Shown: positions 42,926-50,579 of the stretch, one piece after another
Layout: every line of letters starts with the position of its first letter
Numbering within the stretch: the first letter of the stretch is position 1
Assembly: GCF_017551775.1 (NCBI RefSeq)
Contig: NZ_JAFZKX010000017.1
Coordinates: 33,492 to 97,491 of the forward strand
Direction: 5' to 3'
Origin: Fibrobacter sp.
GTDB lineage: Bacteria; Fibrobacterota; Fibrobacteria; Fibrobacterales; Fibrobacteraceae
Length of the DNA: 64,000 nt
Position numbers and translations under genes: made by a program
The notes under the pieces: generated by a model
What the model saw: the letters and a program-made list of their open reading frames with translations, nothing else
Database searches by the model: none
Told to the model about the DNA's origin: nothing

Positions 42926-44179
42926 CTACACCTCGGTCCACTCCCCGTTGATGTAGGAAGCGACAATGGAAGACGGCAGTTCCTTGCCGAGGAGCGGCGT
43001 ATTGCGGGTCTTGCCAGCGAACATGGCGGGGACGACCTTCATCGGGCGGTCCTGGTCGAGGAGGACCAGGCTCGCCTGTCCACCCTTGCGGAGGGCCGCA
43101 GGTTCCACGCCCGCAAGCTGTGCCGGGGCGGTGGAAAGGAGTTCCACCGCGCGTGCGGCGCCAAGCCGCCCGCTGAGCGGTTTCCAGATGGCCCCGAGCG
43201 CGATCTCCAAAGAAACCGCTCCCGGCACCGCATCCTCGAAATTCACTTCCTTGTCCTGCCTGAGCACCGGGTCGTGGTTCACGCTAATCGCATTCACGGT
43301 TCCCGATTCCAGGCCCTTCCACAGGGCCTCGCGATCGTCGGCGGAACGGAACGGCATCGGCACGTTGCAGTGCGAGTCGAGGTCGAACAGGCAGCTGTCG
43401 TCCAGGAGAAGGTGGTAGATATCCACGTCGCAGGTGACATCCACGCCCTGAGCACGCGCGGTCTCGATAAGGCGAAGCGTCTCGCCGCAGCTAACTTGTT
43501 TGAAATGCACCGGAACCTTGAGGAAGCGCGCCATCTCGAGAATCCTGAAGACGGAAATCGTCTCGGCGATACGCGGGATGCCCTTCATGCCGAGCGTGTC
43601 GGCGTAGCTGCCCTCGTGCACGAGCCCGTGGTGACGCAGCGAATCGTCGAGCGGCATAAAGAAGAAGCGCTTGCCCGTCATGGAACCGTATTCCATCGCG
43701 AGGCGCAAGAAGCGCGTGCGGGAAGCGTCCTGATTGCCGTCGCCGAAGCCGACGGCGCCGCCCTGCGCAAGTTCCATCATCTCGGCCAAATCTTTGCACT
43801 GGTAACCCATGCTGAAGGCGCCGAGGAACGCGAACTCGAGACCGGACTTCGAAGCCAGCTGCTGCATCGCGGTGAGCTTCTGCGAATCGTCAATCGGGTT
43901 CGCGGAGCTTTCGTAAAGCCCGCCGAAGAACCCGCCACGGCGCATGGCACTCACGCCATCCTTGAACGTGTAGATGTCGTCGCGCAGGGGTTCCTTAAAA
44001 TCGAGACCGAGGCCAAAGAGCGCGGGGAGCGCAAGCGCGCCCTTCGCGTCGAATTCGGGTGTACCTTCGGGAGCGCTGTCGGCCCACTTTCCATCTACAA
44101 GGCAAATCTTCGTCGGTTCGCCGAACTTTCCGTCAACAAACGGACGAACGTTGTTCAAAACCATATTACGCATTTGCAC
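42926..44179 (-). CDS. pyrC': Dihydroorotase homologue, predicted inactive (PyrC')
   Basis: A 417-residue amidohydrolase-fold protein. It aligns with class I dihydroorotase by its start (LNNVRPFVDGKF...ICLVDGKW), the spacing of later motifs and the C-terminus (GGQASLVLLDQDRPMKV...). The metal motifs are lost: the family DxHxH-type loop reads PALFGLGLDFKEPLRDD, the third His region reads VHFKQVSC, and the TDHAPH motif reads VNHDPV. In several bacteria such pseudo-dihydroorotases form a structural complex with aspartate transcarbamylase. It overlaps pyrB by 14 bases, which supports that role. An active dihydroorotase must lie elsewhere. Confidence 0.85.
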   Translation of the reverse strand: MQMRNMVLNNVRPFVDGKFGEPTKICLVDGKWADSAPEGTPEFDAKGALALPALFGLGLDFKEPLRDDIYTFKDGVSAMRRGGFFGGLYESSANPIDDSQKLTAMQQLASKSGLEFAFLGAFSMGYQCKDLAEMMELAQGGAVGFGDGNQDASRTRFLRLAMEYGSMTGKRFFFMPLDDSLRHHGLVHEGSYADTLGMKGIPRIAETISVFRILEMARFLKVPVHFKQVSCGETLRLIETARAQGVDVTCDVDIYHLLLDDSCLFDLDSHCNVPMPFRSADDREALWKGLESGTVNAISVNHDPVLRQDKEVNFEDAVPGAVSLEIALGAIWKPLSGRLGAARAVELLSTAPAQLAGVEPAALRKGGQASLVLLDQDRPMKVVPAMFAGKTRNTPLLGKELPSSIVASYINGEWTEV

Positions 44180-45101
44180 GGCCTCCAGCCAAAAGGTAAA
44201 GCACGGCCATACGCACGGCCACCCCGTTAGTCACCTGGTTCAAGATTACCGAGTTCTCGCCATCGGCAATCTCGCTGTCGAGTTCCACGCCGCGGTTGAT
44301 TGGACCCGGATGCATGATGAGCACCTTGTCCTTCGCGCATTCCAGCAGTTCGTGCGTGATGCCGAACGTGTTGCGGTATTCGCGCATGCTGGGCAAGAGG
44401 GCGTCGTCCATGCGTTCTTTTTGCAGGCGGAGCGCGATGATGGCATCGGCATCCTTCACGGCCTTCTTCACGTCAGGTTCCCAAGTGACCTTGTCCATCA
44501 GTTCCCTATTGCGCGGGACCAGGGTGCTCGGTCCGCAGAGCGTCACGTGCGCACCCATCGTCGTCATGCCCCAGAGGTTACTGCGGGCCACGCGGCTGTG
44601 GCGGATATCGCCCACGATGGTCACGTTCTTGCCTTCGAGCGTTCCAAGTTTTTCTTCGATGGTGAGCATGTCGAGCAGCGCCTGAGTCGGATGCTCGTGC
44701 GCGCCGTCGCCCGCGTTCACGATAATCGCGTCGCTGTTGTCGGCGAGGAACTTCGGGACTCCCGTCCCCTTGTGGCGGACGACCACGATGTCAATCTTCA
44801 TGGCTTCGATGTTTCGAAGCGTATCGACGAGCGTCTCGCCCTTCTTCACGCTGGAGTTGGAACTCGTGAAGTTCACCGTATCGGCGGAAAGGCGCTTCTC
44901 GGCGAGTTCGAAACTCGTGCGGGTGCGGGTGCTGTTCTCGAAGAACAGGTTCACGACCGTCATGCCGCGAAGGCTCGGCACCTTCTTCACGGGGCGTTCC
45001 AAAATTTCACGGAACTGTTTTGCATTGTCGAGAATCAGGCGGATATCGTGCTTGGATACTCCGCGCAGCCCGAACAGGTGTTTAATCTCAAGGGCGCTCA
45101 A
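44166..45101 (-). CDS. pyrB: Aspartate carbamoyltransferase catalytic subunit PyrB
   Basis: A 311-residue enzyme forming carbamoyl-aspartate in pyrimidine synthesis. Carbamoyl-phosphate site FFENSTRTRTSFELAEKRL, then NSSVKKGETLVDTLRN, GDGAHEHPTQALLDMLTI, VGDIRHSRVARSNLWG and IMHPGPINRGVELDSEIAD, all diagnostic. No pyrI regulatory gene is present; instead it overlaps the dead pyrC' gene. It follows pyrR by one base. Confidence 0.97.
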   Translation of the reverse strand: MSALEIKHLFGLRGVSKHDIRLILDNAKQFREILERPVKKVPSLRGMTVVNLFFENSTRTRTSFELAEKRLSADTVNFTSSNSSVKKGETLVDTLRNIEAMKIDIVVVRHKGTGVPKFLADNSDAIIVNAGDGAHEHPTQALLDMLTIEEKLGTLEGKNVTIVGDIRHSRVARSNLWGMTTMGAHVTLCGPSTLVPRNRELMDKVTWEPDVKKAVKDADAIIALRLQKERMDDALLPSMREYRNTFGITHELLECAKDKVLIMHPGPINRGVELDSEIADGENSVILNQVTNGVAVRMAVLYLLAGGRANA

Positions 45102-45102
45102 G

Positions 45103-45663
45103 CTAAGCCTCCACTTCTACGAGGTAAACTGAATTTTCGTTATCGATAGGTTCAATCATCACGCGGACTTCCTGGTTCTGTGCGGTCTCTACCGTGAGGC
45201 CCACGCAGTCCGGCGCAATCGGGAGCTCGCGGTGCCCGCGGTCCACCAGCACGCAGAGGCGGATGGCGGCAGGGCGCCCGAGGTCGAGGATGGCCTGCAT
45301 GGCGGCACGCACGGAGCGGCCCGTATAGAGCACGTCGTCCACGAGGATGACCGTCTTGCCTTCGACAGTCGCGGGCATCTCGGTGAAGCGCATCTCGGTG
45401 GAGCCCACCTTCTTGCGGTAGTGGAAGTCGTCACGGTAGAACGTGGCATCCAGGCTACCCATCTCGATGGGCTTGCCGAATTTTTGCGAGAGCCTTTCGC
45501 TCAATTTTTTCGCCAGCGGAATCCCGCGGCTTGCCATGCCAAGTACAATCAAGTTTTCGGCGGACGGATGCATCTTGGCAATCTTTGCAGCCATCTCGTC
45601 GAGGGCGAATTCCATCGCCTGCGCCGAAAGCAGTTCCTGAATACGTTTGCAGTTGTCTTTCAT
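45103..45663 (-). CDS. pyrR: Bifunctional regulator/uracil phosphoribosyltransferase PyrR
   Basis: A 186-residue phosphoribosyltransferase with the PRPP loop VILVDDVLYTGRSVRAAM and the PyrR features LGMASRGIPLAKKL, FYRDDFHYRK and CVLVDRGHRELPIAPDCVG. PyrR can bind pyr mRNA to control attenuation and may also convert uracil to UMP. I saw no clear PyrR-binding loop or attenuator upstream. The ATG at 45663 is preceded by TAAATT 7 bases away, leaving no room for a leader. Regulation by attenuation is therefore doubtful here. Confidence 0.92.
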   Translation of the reverse strand: MKDNCKRIQELLSAQAMEFALDEMAAKIAKMHPSAENLIVLGMASRGIPLAKKLSERLSQKFGKPIEMGSLDATFYRDDFHYRKKVGSTEMRFTEMPATVEGKTVILVDDVLYTGRSVRAAMQAILDLGRPAAIRLCVLVDRGHRELPIAPDCVGLTVETAQNQEVRVMIEPIDNENSVYLVEVEA

Positions 45664-45670
45664 ATTCAAG

Positions 45671-45676
45671 AATTTA
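45671..45676 (-). promoter_or_regulatory. -10 box (TAAATT) of pyrR, leaderless type
   Basis: TAAATT on the minus strand ends 7 bases before the pyrR ATG. ACTAGT-like repeat words (near 45727-45733) lie further upstream. Confidence 0.45.
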
Positions 45677-45730
45677 GTAATCCAACATATAGTTTGGCGG
45701 GACAGTCTTCTAGAAAAGGCCTAGCAATAA

Positions 45731-46663
45731 CTAGTCCTTGACGCAACGGACTGATTGAGCAGAATTTTTCCAGTAAAAATTAAATTCGGCCCCATTTTTA
45801 TTTTTAGTACGCCATATTTCCATGATGTGCACACGACCATGACCCGAAAAATTCGGATACTTCGTTGATGCCGTAAAAAAATGAGCCTGTTTACCTAAAG
45901 AACTGAATATCGGATAATCCAGATTTGACGGCTTATACCATTCGCCTGCAGGGTATGCGGAAAAACCAAAAGAATCGGTACCATTAAAATCTTTTCCAGA
46001 AATTTCAGACCAGCCACTGGTAGATCGCAAGTCAACATTTTCCCATGTCCAGTACTCTTTTTCGTCATTCTGTCCACCCACAGATTCAAACAATATCACA
46101 AATTCATCCACAGTGGGCACATGCCACCCCTCCGGACACACCCCGCGGATAGGGTGTTCCAAAGAACTCGCCGTATCGCTGTATCCCTTGTAAATTTTAG
46201 GGACAATGTGGTCAAAAGGACACTCCGAACCATCGCCACACCCCTCTGCGTCAGAAGAGAAAAGCCCCGCACTATCCATCGCCGCACTAAATACGTACAG
46301 ACGGCCATATTGTTTACAGTTTTCGGGGTCATTGTCGTAGCAGAAACTGCTTGAATCCAAGGTTTCCGTGGGTTCAAGGTATGCGTAGTTCAAGTTCTCC
46401 GCCATCCACCACTGGTTCCCAATTTTAACGGTCCTATACGTCTGTCCATCGCGGTCATCTTTTAGCTTGTCGAATTCGCATGTTTCACAACCTGTCACCT
46501 GCGCTCCCGAACTCGACGAACCTGCTCCATTGAGCGAAGAACATGATTTTTCCCCGTCTTCAGGTTTGTCGATAAAGGATTCGTCATCACCGCAGGCGGT
46601 AAAATTCAAGGCAAAGACAGCGAATAAGGCCATCCACGAAAGAAAAACGATTTTTTTGAGCAT
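45731..46663 (-). CDS. FISUMP-domain lipoprotein
   Basis: A 310-residue protein with a signal peptide and lipobox FTAC (Cys24), followed by acidic residues and a short Ser run (GAGSSSSGAQ). The Fib_succ_major domain runs from about 68 to the end: DDRDGQTYRTVKIGNQWWMAENLNYAYLE, CKQYGRLYVFSAAMDSAG, CPEGWHVPTVDEF, STSGWSE, and terminal AQSVRCVKD. Eight or more Cys in the domain suggest disulfides. Role is unknown beyond surface location. SD AGGAGG; consensus promoter upstream. Somewhat more AT-rich than the window average. Confidence 0.88.
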   Translation of the reverse strand: MLKKIVFLSWMALFAVFALNFTACGDDESFIDKPEDGEKSCSSLNGAGSSSSGAQVTGCETCEFDKLKDDRDGQTYRTVKIGNQWWMAENLNYAYLEPTETLDSSSFCYDNDPENCKQYGRLYVFSAAMDSAGLFSSDAEGCGDGSECPFDHIVPKIYKGYSDTASSLEHPIRGVCPEGWHVPTVDEFVILFESVGGQNDEKEYWTWENVDLRSTSGWSEISGKDFNGTDSFGFSAYPAGEWYKPSNLDYPIFSSLGKQAHFFTASTKYPNFSGHGRVHIMEIWRTKNKNGAEFNFYWKNSAQSVRCVKD

Positions 46664-46687
46664 TGTAGCACACCTCCTTTCTGCAAC

Positions 46688-46716
46688 ATAATACCATTAT
46701 CTCCCTATCGCGTCAA
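46688..46716 (-). promoter_or_regulatory. Consensus promoter of the FISUMP gene at 46663
   Basis: On the minus strand: TTGACG (46711-46716), 17-base spacer, TATTAT (46688-46693), followed by a 24-base leader with AGGAGG. Confidence 0.75.
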
Positions 46717-46736
46717 TAAAGGCACGCTTTTTTACC

Positions 46737-46742
46737 TATATT
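46737..46742 (+). promoter_or_regulatory. -10 box (TATATT) of the cyclophilin gene
   Basis: TATATT lies 35 bases before the ATG at 46778. A leader with AAGGAG follows, so this gene uses a normal ribosome-binding site. Confidence 0.5.
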
Positions 46743-46777
46743 AAGGCGGTAAATTCAACAACTCCAAGGAGATTTTT

Positions 46778-47323
46778 ATGTTCAACCAGCTCGACAAACC
46801 GCAGGCCGGCGAAACCATCGCCATCATGAAAACCAACCACGGCACCATGAAGCTCCGCCTGTTCGAAGAACGCGTCGGCGAATGCGCCACGAACTTCATC
46901 GAACTCGCCAAGCAGGGCAAGTACGACGGAGCCCCGTTCCACCGCATCATCAAGGACTTCATGATCCAGGGTGGCGACTTCACCCGCAGGAACGGTACCG
47001 GTGGCCACTCCGCCAAGGGCCCGGGCACCACGATCGGCGACAAGTACGACCCGTGCCTCACCCACATGCGCGGCGCACTCAGCTGGGCAAAGACCGCCAT
47101 GCCGAACTCCATCGGCAGCCAGTTCTTCATCGTCCACGGCGACAACGTGCACTTCCTCGACCACGACCAGGTGGGCCCCGGCCCGGCTGACGGCTACTCC
47201 GTGTTCGGCCAGCTCTACGAAGGCTTCGAAGTGCTCGACGAAATCGCAGGCGTCAAGACCGACCGCATGGACCGCCCCTTCGATGACGTGATTATCGAAT
47301 CCGTGACCATCGAGAAGGTGTAA
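46778..47323 (+). CDS. Cyclophilin-type peptidyl-prolyl cis-trans isomerase
   Basis: A 181-residue cytoplasmic cyclophilin without a signal peptide. Motifs: GTMKLRLFEERVGECATNFIELAK, PFHRIIKDFMIQGGDFTRRNGTGG (catalytic Arg in FHRIIKDFMIQGGD), GALSWAKTAMPNSIGSQFFIV and YSVFGQLYEGFEVLDEI. It has a small insert rich in Pro/Gly and Asp/His (DHDQVGPGPADG). It catalyses proline isomerisation during protein folding. Monocistronic, with SD AAGGAG. Confidence 0.95.
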   Translation: MFNQLDKPQAGETIAIMKTNHGTMKLRLFEERVGECATNFIELAKQGKYDGAPFHRIIKDFMIQGGDFTRRNGTGGHSAKGPGTTIGDKYDPCLTHMRGALSWAKTAMPNSIGSQFFIVHGDNVHFLDHDQVGPGPADGYSVFGQLYEGFEVLDEIAGVKTDRMDRPFDDVIIESVTIEKV

Positions 47324-47344
47324 TTGCAGCCGCAACCGCGACGC

Positions 47345-47455
47345 AATCACGAGTTCCCAGTTACCAGGCAATAGTTACCAGAAGAATTCCAGAAAAAAAA
47401 TTTCTTGTTTTTTGGCCATTCTAGCAACAAGGAACTTGGAACTCGCAACTTTCAC
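47345..47455. repeat. Intergenic repeat between cyclophilin and tRNA-Ala
   Basis: Contains ACGAGTTCCCAGTTACCAG (47344-47362) and CAAGGAACTTGGAACTCGC (47428-47446), related to each other as inverted partners and to the repeats at 1080 and 31778. A/T runs lie between and after them. No gene is visible here. Confidence 0.55.
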
Positions 47456-47486
47456 TATTTTTTTTGAAAAAAATGGTGAAAACCCC

Positions 47487-47516
47487 TTGACAAGAGTCAA
47501 ATAATTTTCTCTATTT
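47487..47516 (+). promoter_or_regulatory. Promoter of tRNA-Ala
   Basis: TTGACA (47487-47492) followed after 17-19 bases by TCTATTT (47510-47516), 13 bases before the mature tRNA 5' end. Confidence 0.65.
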
Positions 47517-47528
47517 GGCTCACCTTTC

Positions 47529-47601
47529 GGGGTTATAGCTCAGTTGGTAGAGCGCCTGCATGGCATGCAGGAGGTCAGGAGTTCGACTCTCCTTAGCTCC
47601 A
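47529..47601 (+). tRNA. tRNA-Ala (anticodon GGC)
   Basis: A 73-base cloverleaf. The acceptor stem GGGGTTA pairs with TAGCTCC (with G-T pairs). D-arm GCTC..GAGC. The anticodon stem CCTGC/GCAGG encloses the loop ATGGCAT, so the anticodon is GGC, reading GCC. T-arm AGGAG/CTCCT with loop TTCGACT. The discriminator is A. CCA is not encoded (ACT follows), so it must be added after transcription. Confidence 0.95.
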
Positions 47602-47602
47602 C

Positions 47603-47635
47603 TAAAAAGACTCGCTTAAAGCGGGTCTTTTTTTA
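47603..47635 (+). terminator. Intrinsic terminator of tRNA-Ala
   Basis: Stem AAAAGACTCGCT/AGCGGGTCTTTT with a short loop and a TTTTTTT run, starting 2 bases after the tRNA. Confidence 0.85.
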
Positions 47636-47692
47636 TACCCGTTCGGCACGTGTTTTTGCCAGAACAAACTTAATGCAACCGTAAGAATTTTG

Positions 47693-47698
47693 TATTTT
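47693..47698 (+). promoter_or_regulatory. -10 box (TATTTT) placed for a leaderless start
   Basis: TATTTT ends 7 bases before the ATG at 47706; no Shine-Dalgarno sequence. Confidence 0.45.
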
Positions 47699-47705
47699 TC
47701 CTTGC

Positions 47706-49694
47706 ATGAAGAAGAATTCAAACAAACTTATCGGTAGCGCTGGGAGCGCGTTATTGTTCGCCCTGTTTGCGGGCACGGTCACTTTCGCGGAAGAATGCAA
47801 TGAAGCCACCATGGACGCCTTCGCCTACGAAGACTGCCTCGCCGCAAAAGGAATCACGACAGGCACGGGAGCAGCGGTTGCAAGCGAAAGCAGCACGGAA
47901 CAGACAACAAGCAAGCCGTTCTCGTACAGCCCCTTCGGACGCGACGCCTACCTCACTTCGAGCTTCGGCGAAAACCGCGGCACGCGATACCATCTGGGCA
48001 TCGACTACTCCACGCAGATGGAAGAAGGCTGGGTTGTCTACGCTCCGGAAGACGGCGTGATAAGCGAAGTGAAGACTTCTCCCTTCGGCTACGGCAAGGT
48101 TCTATTCTTCAAGGGCGCTAGCGGCAAGACATGGGTTTTCGCCCACCAGAGCAGTTTCAGTCCCGCAGTAGACGAAATCGTCTACAAAAAAATGTACGAC
48201 AGCAAAAAGAACGACATCTCGATTTCACCGAAAATCTCGTTCAAGAAGGGCGACACGCTCTCGTTTGCCGGAAGCACGGGCATCGGCAACCCGCACCTGC
48301 ACCTCGAAGTCCGTACCGCCGACAACAAGGCGCTCTCCCCCTGCGGCGAAGGCGCACTTTGCCTGGACACCATCGCACCGCAGATTGTCGCGGCGGCGGC
48401 ACTATACAAGGACGATGTCGCATTCACCTCCACGGAGGCGCTCGACAAGAAATGCGTCGTCACGCCCATCAAGAACAATTTCCAGAACGACGCGCCCGTG
48501 CACGTCGCCTTCAAGATCGTAGACTACAGCCGCGAGCCCAAGGAAAACCCGATGTCCATCCGGAGGCTCGAACTTTTCCGCTACGACGAGAAAATCTACA
48601 GCAAGATACAAGACACCATCCCGATGTCGAAGCAGCTCAGGATTCGCGACGAGCTGCTGTGGGCCGAAGAGGCGGACACCGCGGGCGACTGGCACTTCAT
48701 AAACGCAAAGCTGCCGCCCCAGTCCGAATACCGGCTGGAAGTGGAAGACTACGCGGGGAACATCACCACGAAGAAGTTCTCCCTGCGCTCGCACTGCAAG
48801 GGCAATAGCGACTTCCCGAAGCAGCATTTCCAGACGACCCCGCTCATCACCTACCTCTCGAGGCCCGCGCTGAACCTTGCGCGCTGCGATTCCAACTACA
48901 CGTTCTCCGCCGTAGGCAAAGAAGGTCAGATGCTCAGTTCCAACCTGTGCAAGGTATTCGGCCACAAGCTGACTTTCCTGGGCAAGATTGCAGAGACCTT
49001 CCCCGCCGCCGACAAAATCGTATACGGCAGGGGCAACGACGAGAAGACCATCTACATGACCACGCTCCGCCCGGGAGCCGCGTCGGCGAACTGGACCGTC
49101 AAGGACGAAGACTTCGAAATTTCGCAGAAGGTGTCCGGGATGGCGGTTAAAACGAACGACGGCACTCCGGTGCTCGCCTTCACAAGGAACATCACTGACA
49201 GCCTGAACTTTTTCGAATTCCACCCGAAGGGACTGCAGTTCAGCGGCAAATGGGAAGTCTGCATAGACGCGCAGACTGCCAAGGCGCCTCTCTACTGGCT
49301 CGGCGAGACGAGCCGCAACTGGTTCATCTTCAGCAAGCAGACCGGCGGCAAGAAGCGCTGCGCGAACACGAACGAACTCCGCGACATCGCATCGATAGAC
49401 AACCAGGAAGTCCCGACGCTCGGGTTCCCCTACTGGGACAACGCCATCATCGGTGGCGTCCACCAGCCCGCACTCAAGATTCCCCTGCAGTTCAAGTACA
49501 ACGGTGTCGAAAGCGGAAATTCCATCACGGTCAAGGCCGGCAAGAAATGGATTGCCGCCGAATACGATTCCGAACCGCGTGAAATTATACTGGAAGGCGA
49601 AAGGCTGCCCGACGAGGGCGAAAGCATCACCATCCAAATCGAAGACGAAGCAAAGCACAAGGCGAGCTACACCATTCCCGTTCCGGGCATGTAG
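47706..49694 (+). CDS. M23-family metalloendopeptidase with large C-terminal region
   Basis: A 662-residue exported protein with a signal peptide (about 1-28). The LytM domain (about 75-215) has complete zinc ligands: H96-x3-D100 in YHLGID, H147 in FAHQS and H197-L-H199 in NPHLHLEV. This predicts an active cell-wall endopeptidase, unlike the degenerate M23 protein at 2997. The following roughly 440 residues are beta-rich, with Ig-like segments (APVHVAFKIVDYSREPKENPM, YRLEVEDYAGNITTKKFS), and no clear family. Single gene; its cell-wall substrate bond cannot be told from sequence. Confidence 0.8.
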   Translation: MKKNSNKLIGSAGSALLFALFAGTVTFAEECNEATMDAFAYEDCLAAKGITTGTGAAVASESSTEQTTSKPFSYSPFGRDAYLTSSFGENRGTRYHLGIDYSTQMEEGWVVYAPEDGVISEVKTSPFGYGKVLFFKGASGKTWVFAHQSSFSPAVDEIVYKKMYDSKKNDISISPKISFKKGDTLSFAGSTGIGNPHLHLEVRTADNKALSPCGEGALCLDTIAPQIVAAAALYKDDVAFTSTEALDKKCVVTPIKNNFQNDAPVHVAFKIVDYSREPKENPMSIRRLELFRYDEKIYSKIQDTIPMSKQLRIRDELLWAEEADTAGDWHFINAKLPPQSEYRLEVEDYAGNITTKKFSLRSHCKGNSDFPKQHFQTTPLITYLSRPALNLARCDSNYTFSAVGKEGQMLSSNLCKVFGHKLTFLGKIAETFPAADKIVYGRGNDEKTIYMTTLRPGAASANWTVKDEDFEISQKVSGMAVKTNDGTPVLAFTRNITDSLNFFEFHPKGLQFSGKWEVCIDAQTAKAPLYWLGETSRNWFIFSKQTGGKKRCANTNELRDIASIDNQEVPTLGFPYWDNAIIGGVHQPALKIPLQFKYNGVESGNSITVKAGKKWIAAEYDSEPREIILEGERLPDEGESITIQIEDEAKHKASYTIPVPGM

Positions 49695-49718
49695 CCGCAA
49701 TCAATTTTTTAGAATCCG

Positions 49719-50444
49719 CTAAAGGTCGGCGTAACGCACCAGCTTACGGCCGCTGCTCAGGGCTATGCGCACGAGATCGCGCACATCGTCGTCGCGTTCG
49801 GGGAAATCCACCGGGTGCAGCGCAATGCGCGGAGTACCGAGAGGAGCGTCCAGCATCAGCGCGCCGAACTTGAACGTCGGCTTCACCATGAATTCGGGTA
49901 CACCCGCAAAGCTCGCGACCGGAGAGGCGTAGCGCTTGCCGCCCACAGTCGTGAGCGAGAAACGGTCTTCGTAGAGCATCTTCATGCGGCGCACCTGCAA
50001 GGGCAGGAACTTGTTGCTGTACCATGTCGGAGGCACGAACGCCACGGGCTTAAGGCCCGCATCGGGCGTACCCTCGAACAGGGCTTTCCAGGCATCGATG
50101 CCCGCCTGCAGAAGCCTTCCGGACTCGTACTCGCTGAGTCCCGCAAATTCCGCCTCCCTGTGGGTCACGGTCATGCCGAAGAGCCCCATGTAGCTACGGC
50201 CCTGGCTGAATTCAGCCTTGTGCTTGTAGCCGTGGAGCGAAAGTTCGAACCCCTCCGCCTTGAGATCGGCAAGGGTGGAACGGAACGCCGCGACAGATTC
50301 AGCGGACGCCCCTTCGGTATCGGGAATCACGAGGATGCAGAACGGCGCACCCGCCAGGGCCTTCAGGTCCCGCAGGTACGGCAACACCTTCCGGAAATTC
50401 CAGACACTAAAATCGTGAAAACAGAGAAGGAATTTGCGAACCAT
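49719..50444 (-). CDS. DUF2334 / polysaccharide-deacetylase-like protein
   Basis: A 241-residue soluble protein. Strands and motifs fit the DUF2334 branch of the polysaccharide deacetylase (NodB-like) fold: LLCFHDFSVWNFRKVLPYL with the first Asp, FELSLHGYKHK with the two metal-type His, FVPPTWYSNKFL, and late RIALHPVDFPERDDD. Family members are presumed to deacetylate sugars in envelope glycans; substrate unknown. A TATATT box lies 6 bases before the ATG (leaderless type). Convergent with the M23 gene. Confidence 0.75.
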   Translation of the reverse strand: MVRKFLLCFHDFSVWNFRKVLPYLRDLKALAGAPFCILVIPDTEGASAESVAAFRSTLADLKAEGFELSLHGYKHKAEFSQGRSYMGLFGMTVTHREAEFAGLSEYESGRLLQAGIDAWKALFEGTPDAGLKPVAFVPPTWYSNKFLPLQVRRMKMLYEDRFSLTTVGGKRYASPVASFAGVPEFMVKPTFKFGALMLDAPLGTPRIALHPVDFPERDDDVRDLVRIALSSGRKLVRYADL

Positions 50445-50450
50445 GTCATG

Positions 50451-50456
50451 AATATA
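50451..50456 (-). promoter_or_regulatory. -10 box (TATATT) placed for a leaderless start
   Basis: TATATT on the minus strand ends 6 bases before the ATG at 50444. The AACTATTAAC-type repeat words start just upstream. Confidence 0.5.
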
Positions 50457-50555
50457 GTTAATAGTTGCAAGTTTATGTCTACCGGTTATAGGACTTCGGG
50501 CGGCAAGAAGCGCCTGTTTTCCGCATTTCTAGCAACTAGCAACTATTAATCAGCA
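50457..50555. repeat. Intergenic repeat words (CTAGCAACT/AACTATTAA)
   Basis: TAATAGTTGCAAG near 50460 and CTAGCAACTAGCAACTATTA near 50530 form imperfect inverted partners around the divergent gap between the DUF2334 gene and uppP. They share words with the repeat at 47421-47450. Confidence 0.5.
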
Positions 50556-50566
50556 ACTCCTATTGC

Positions 50567-50572
50567 TATCTT
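50567..50572 (+). promoter_or_regulatory. -10 box (TATCTT) placed for a leaderless start
   Basis: TATCTT ends 7 bases before the uppP ATG at 50580; no Shine-Dalgarno sequence. Confidence 0.4.
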
Positions 50573-50579
50573 TCCCGCC

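Noticed and set aside
45664..45730. PyrR attenuator or leader sought upstream of pyrR
   Set aside because: The -10 box is only 7 bases from the start codon and no terminator/antiterminator pair or PyrR loop was seen.
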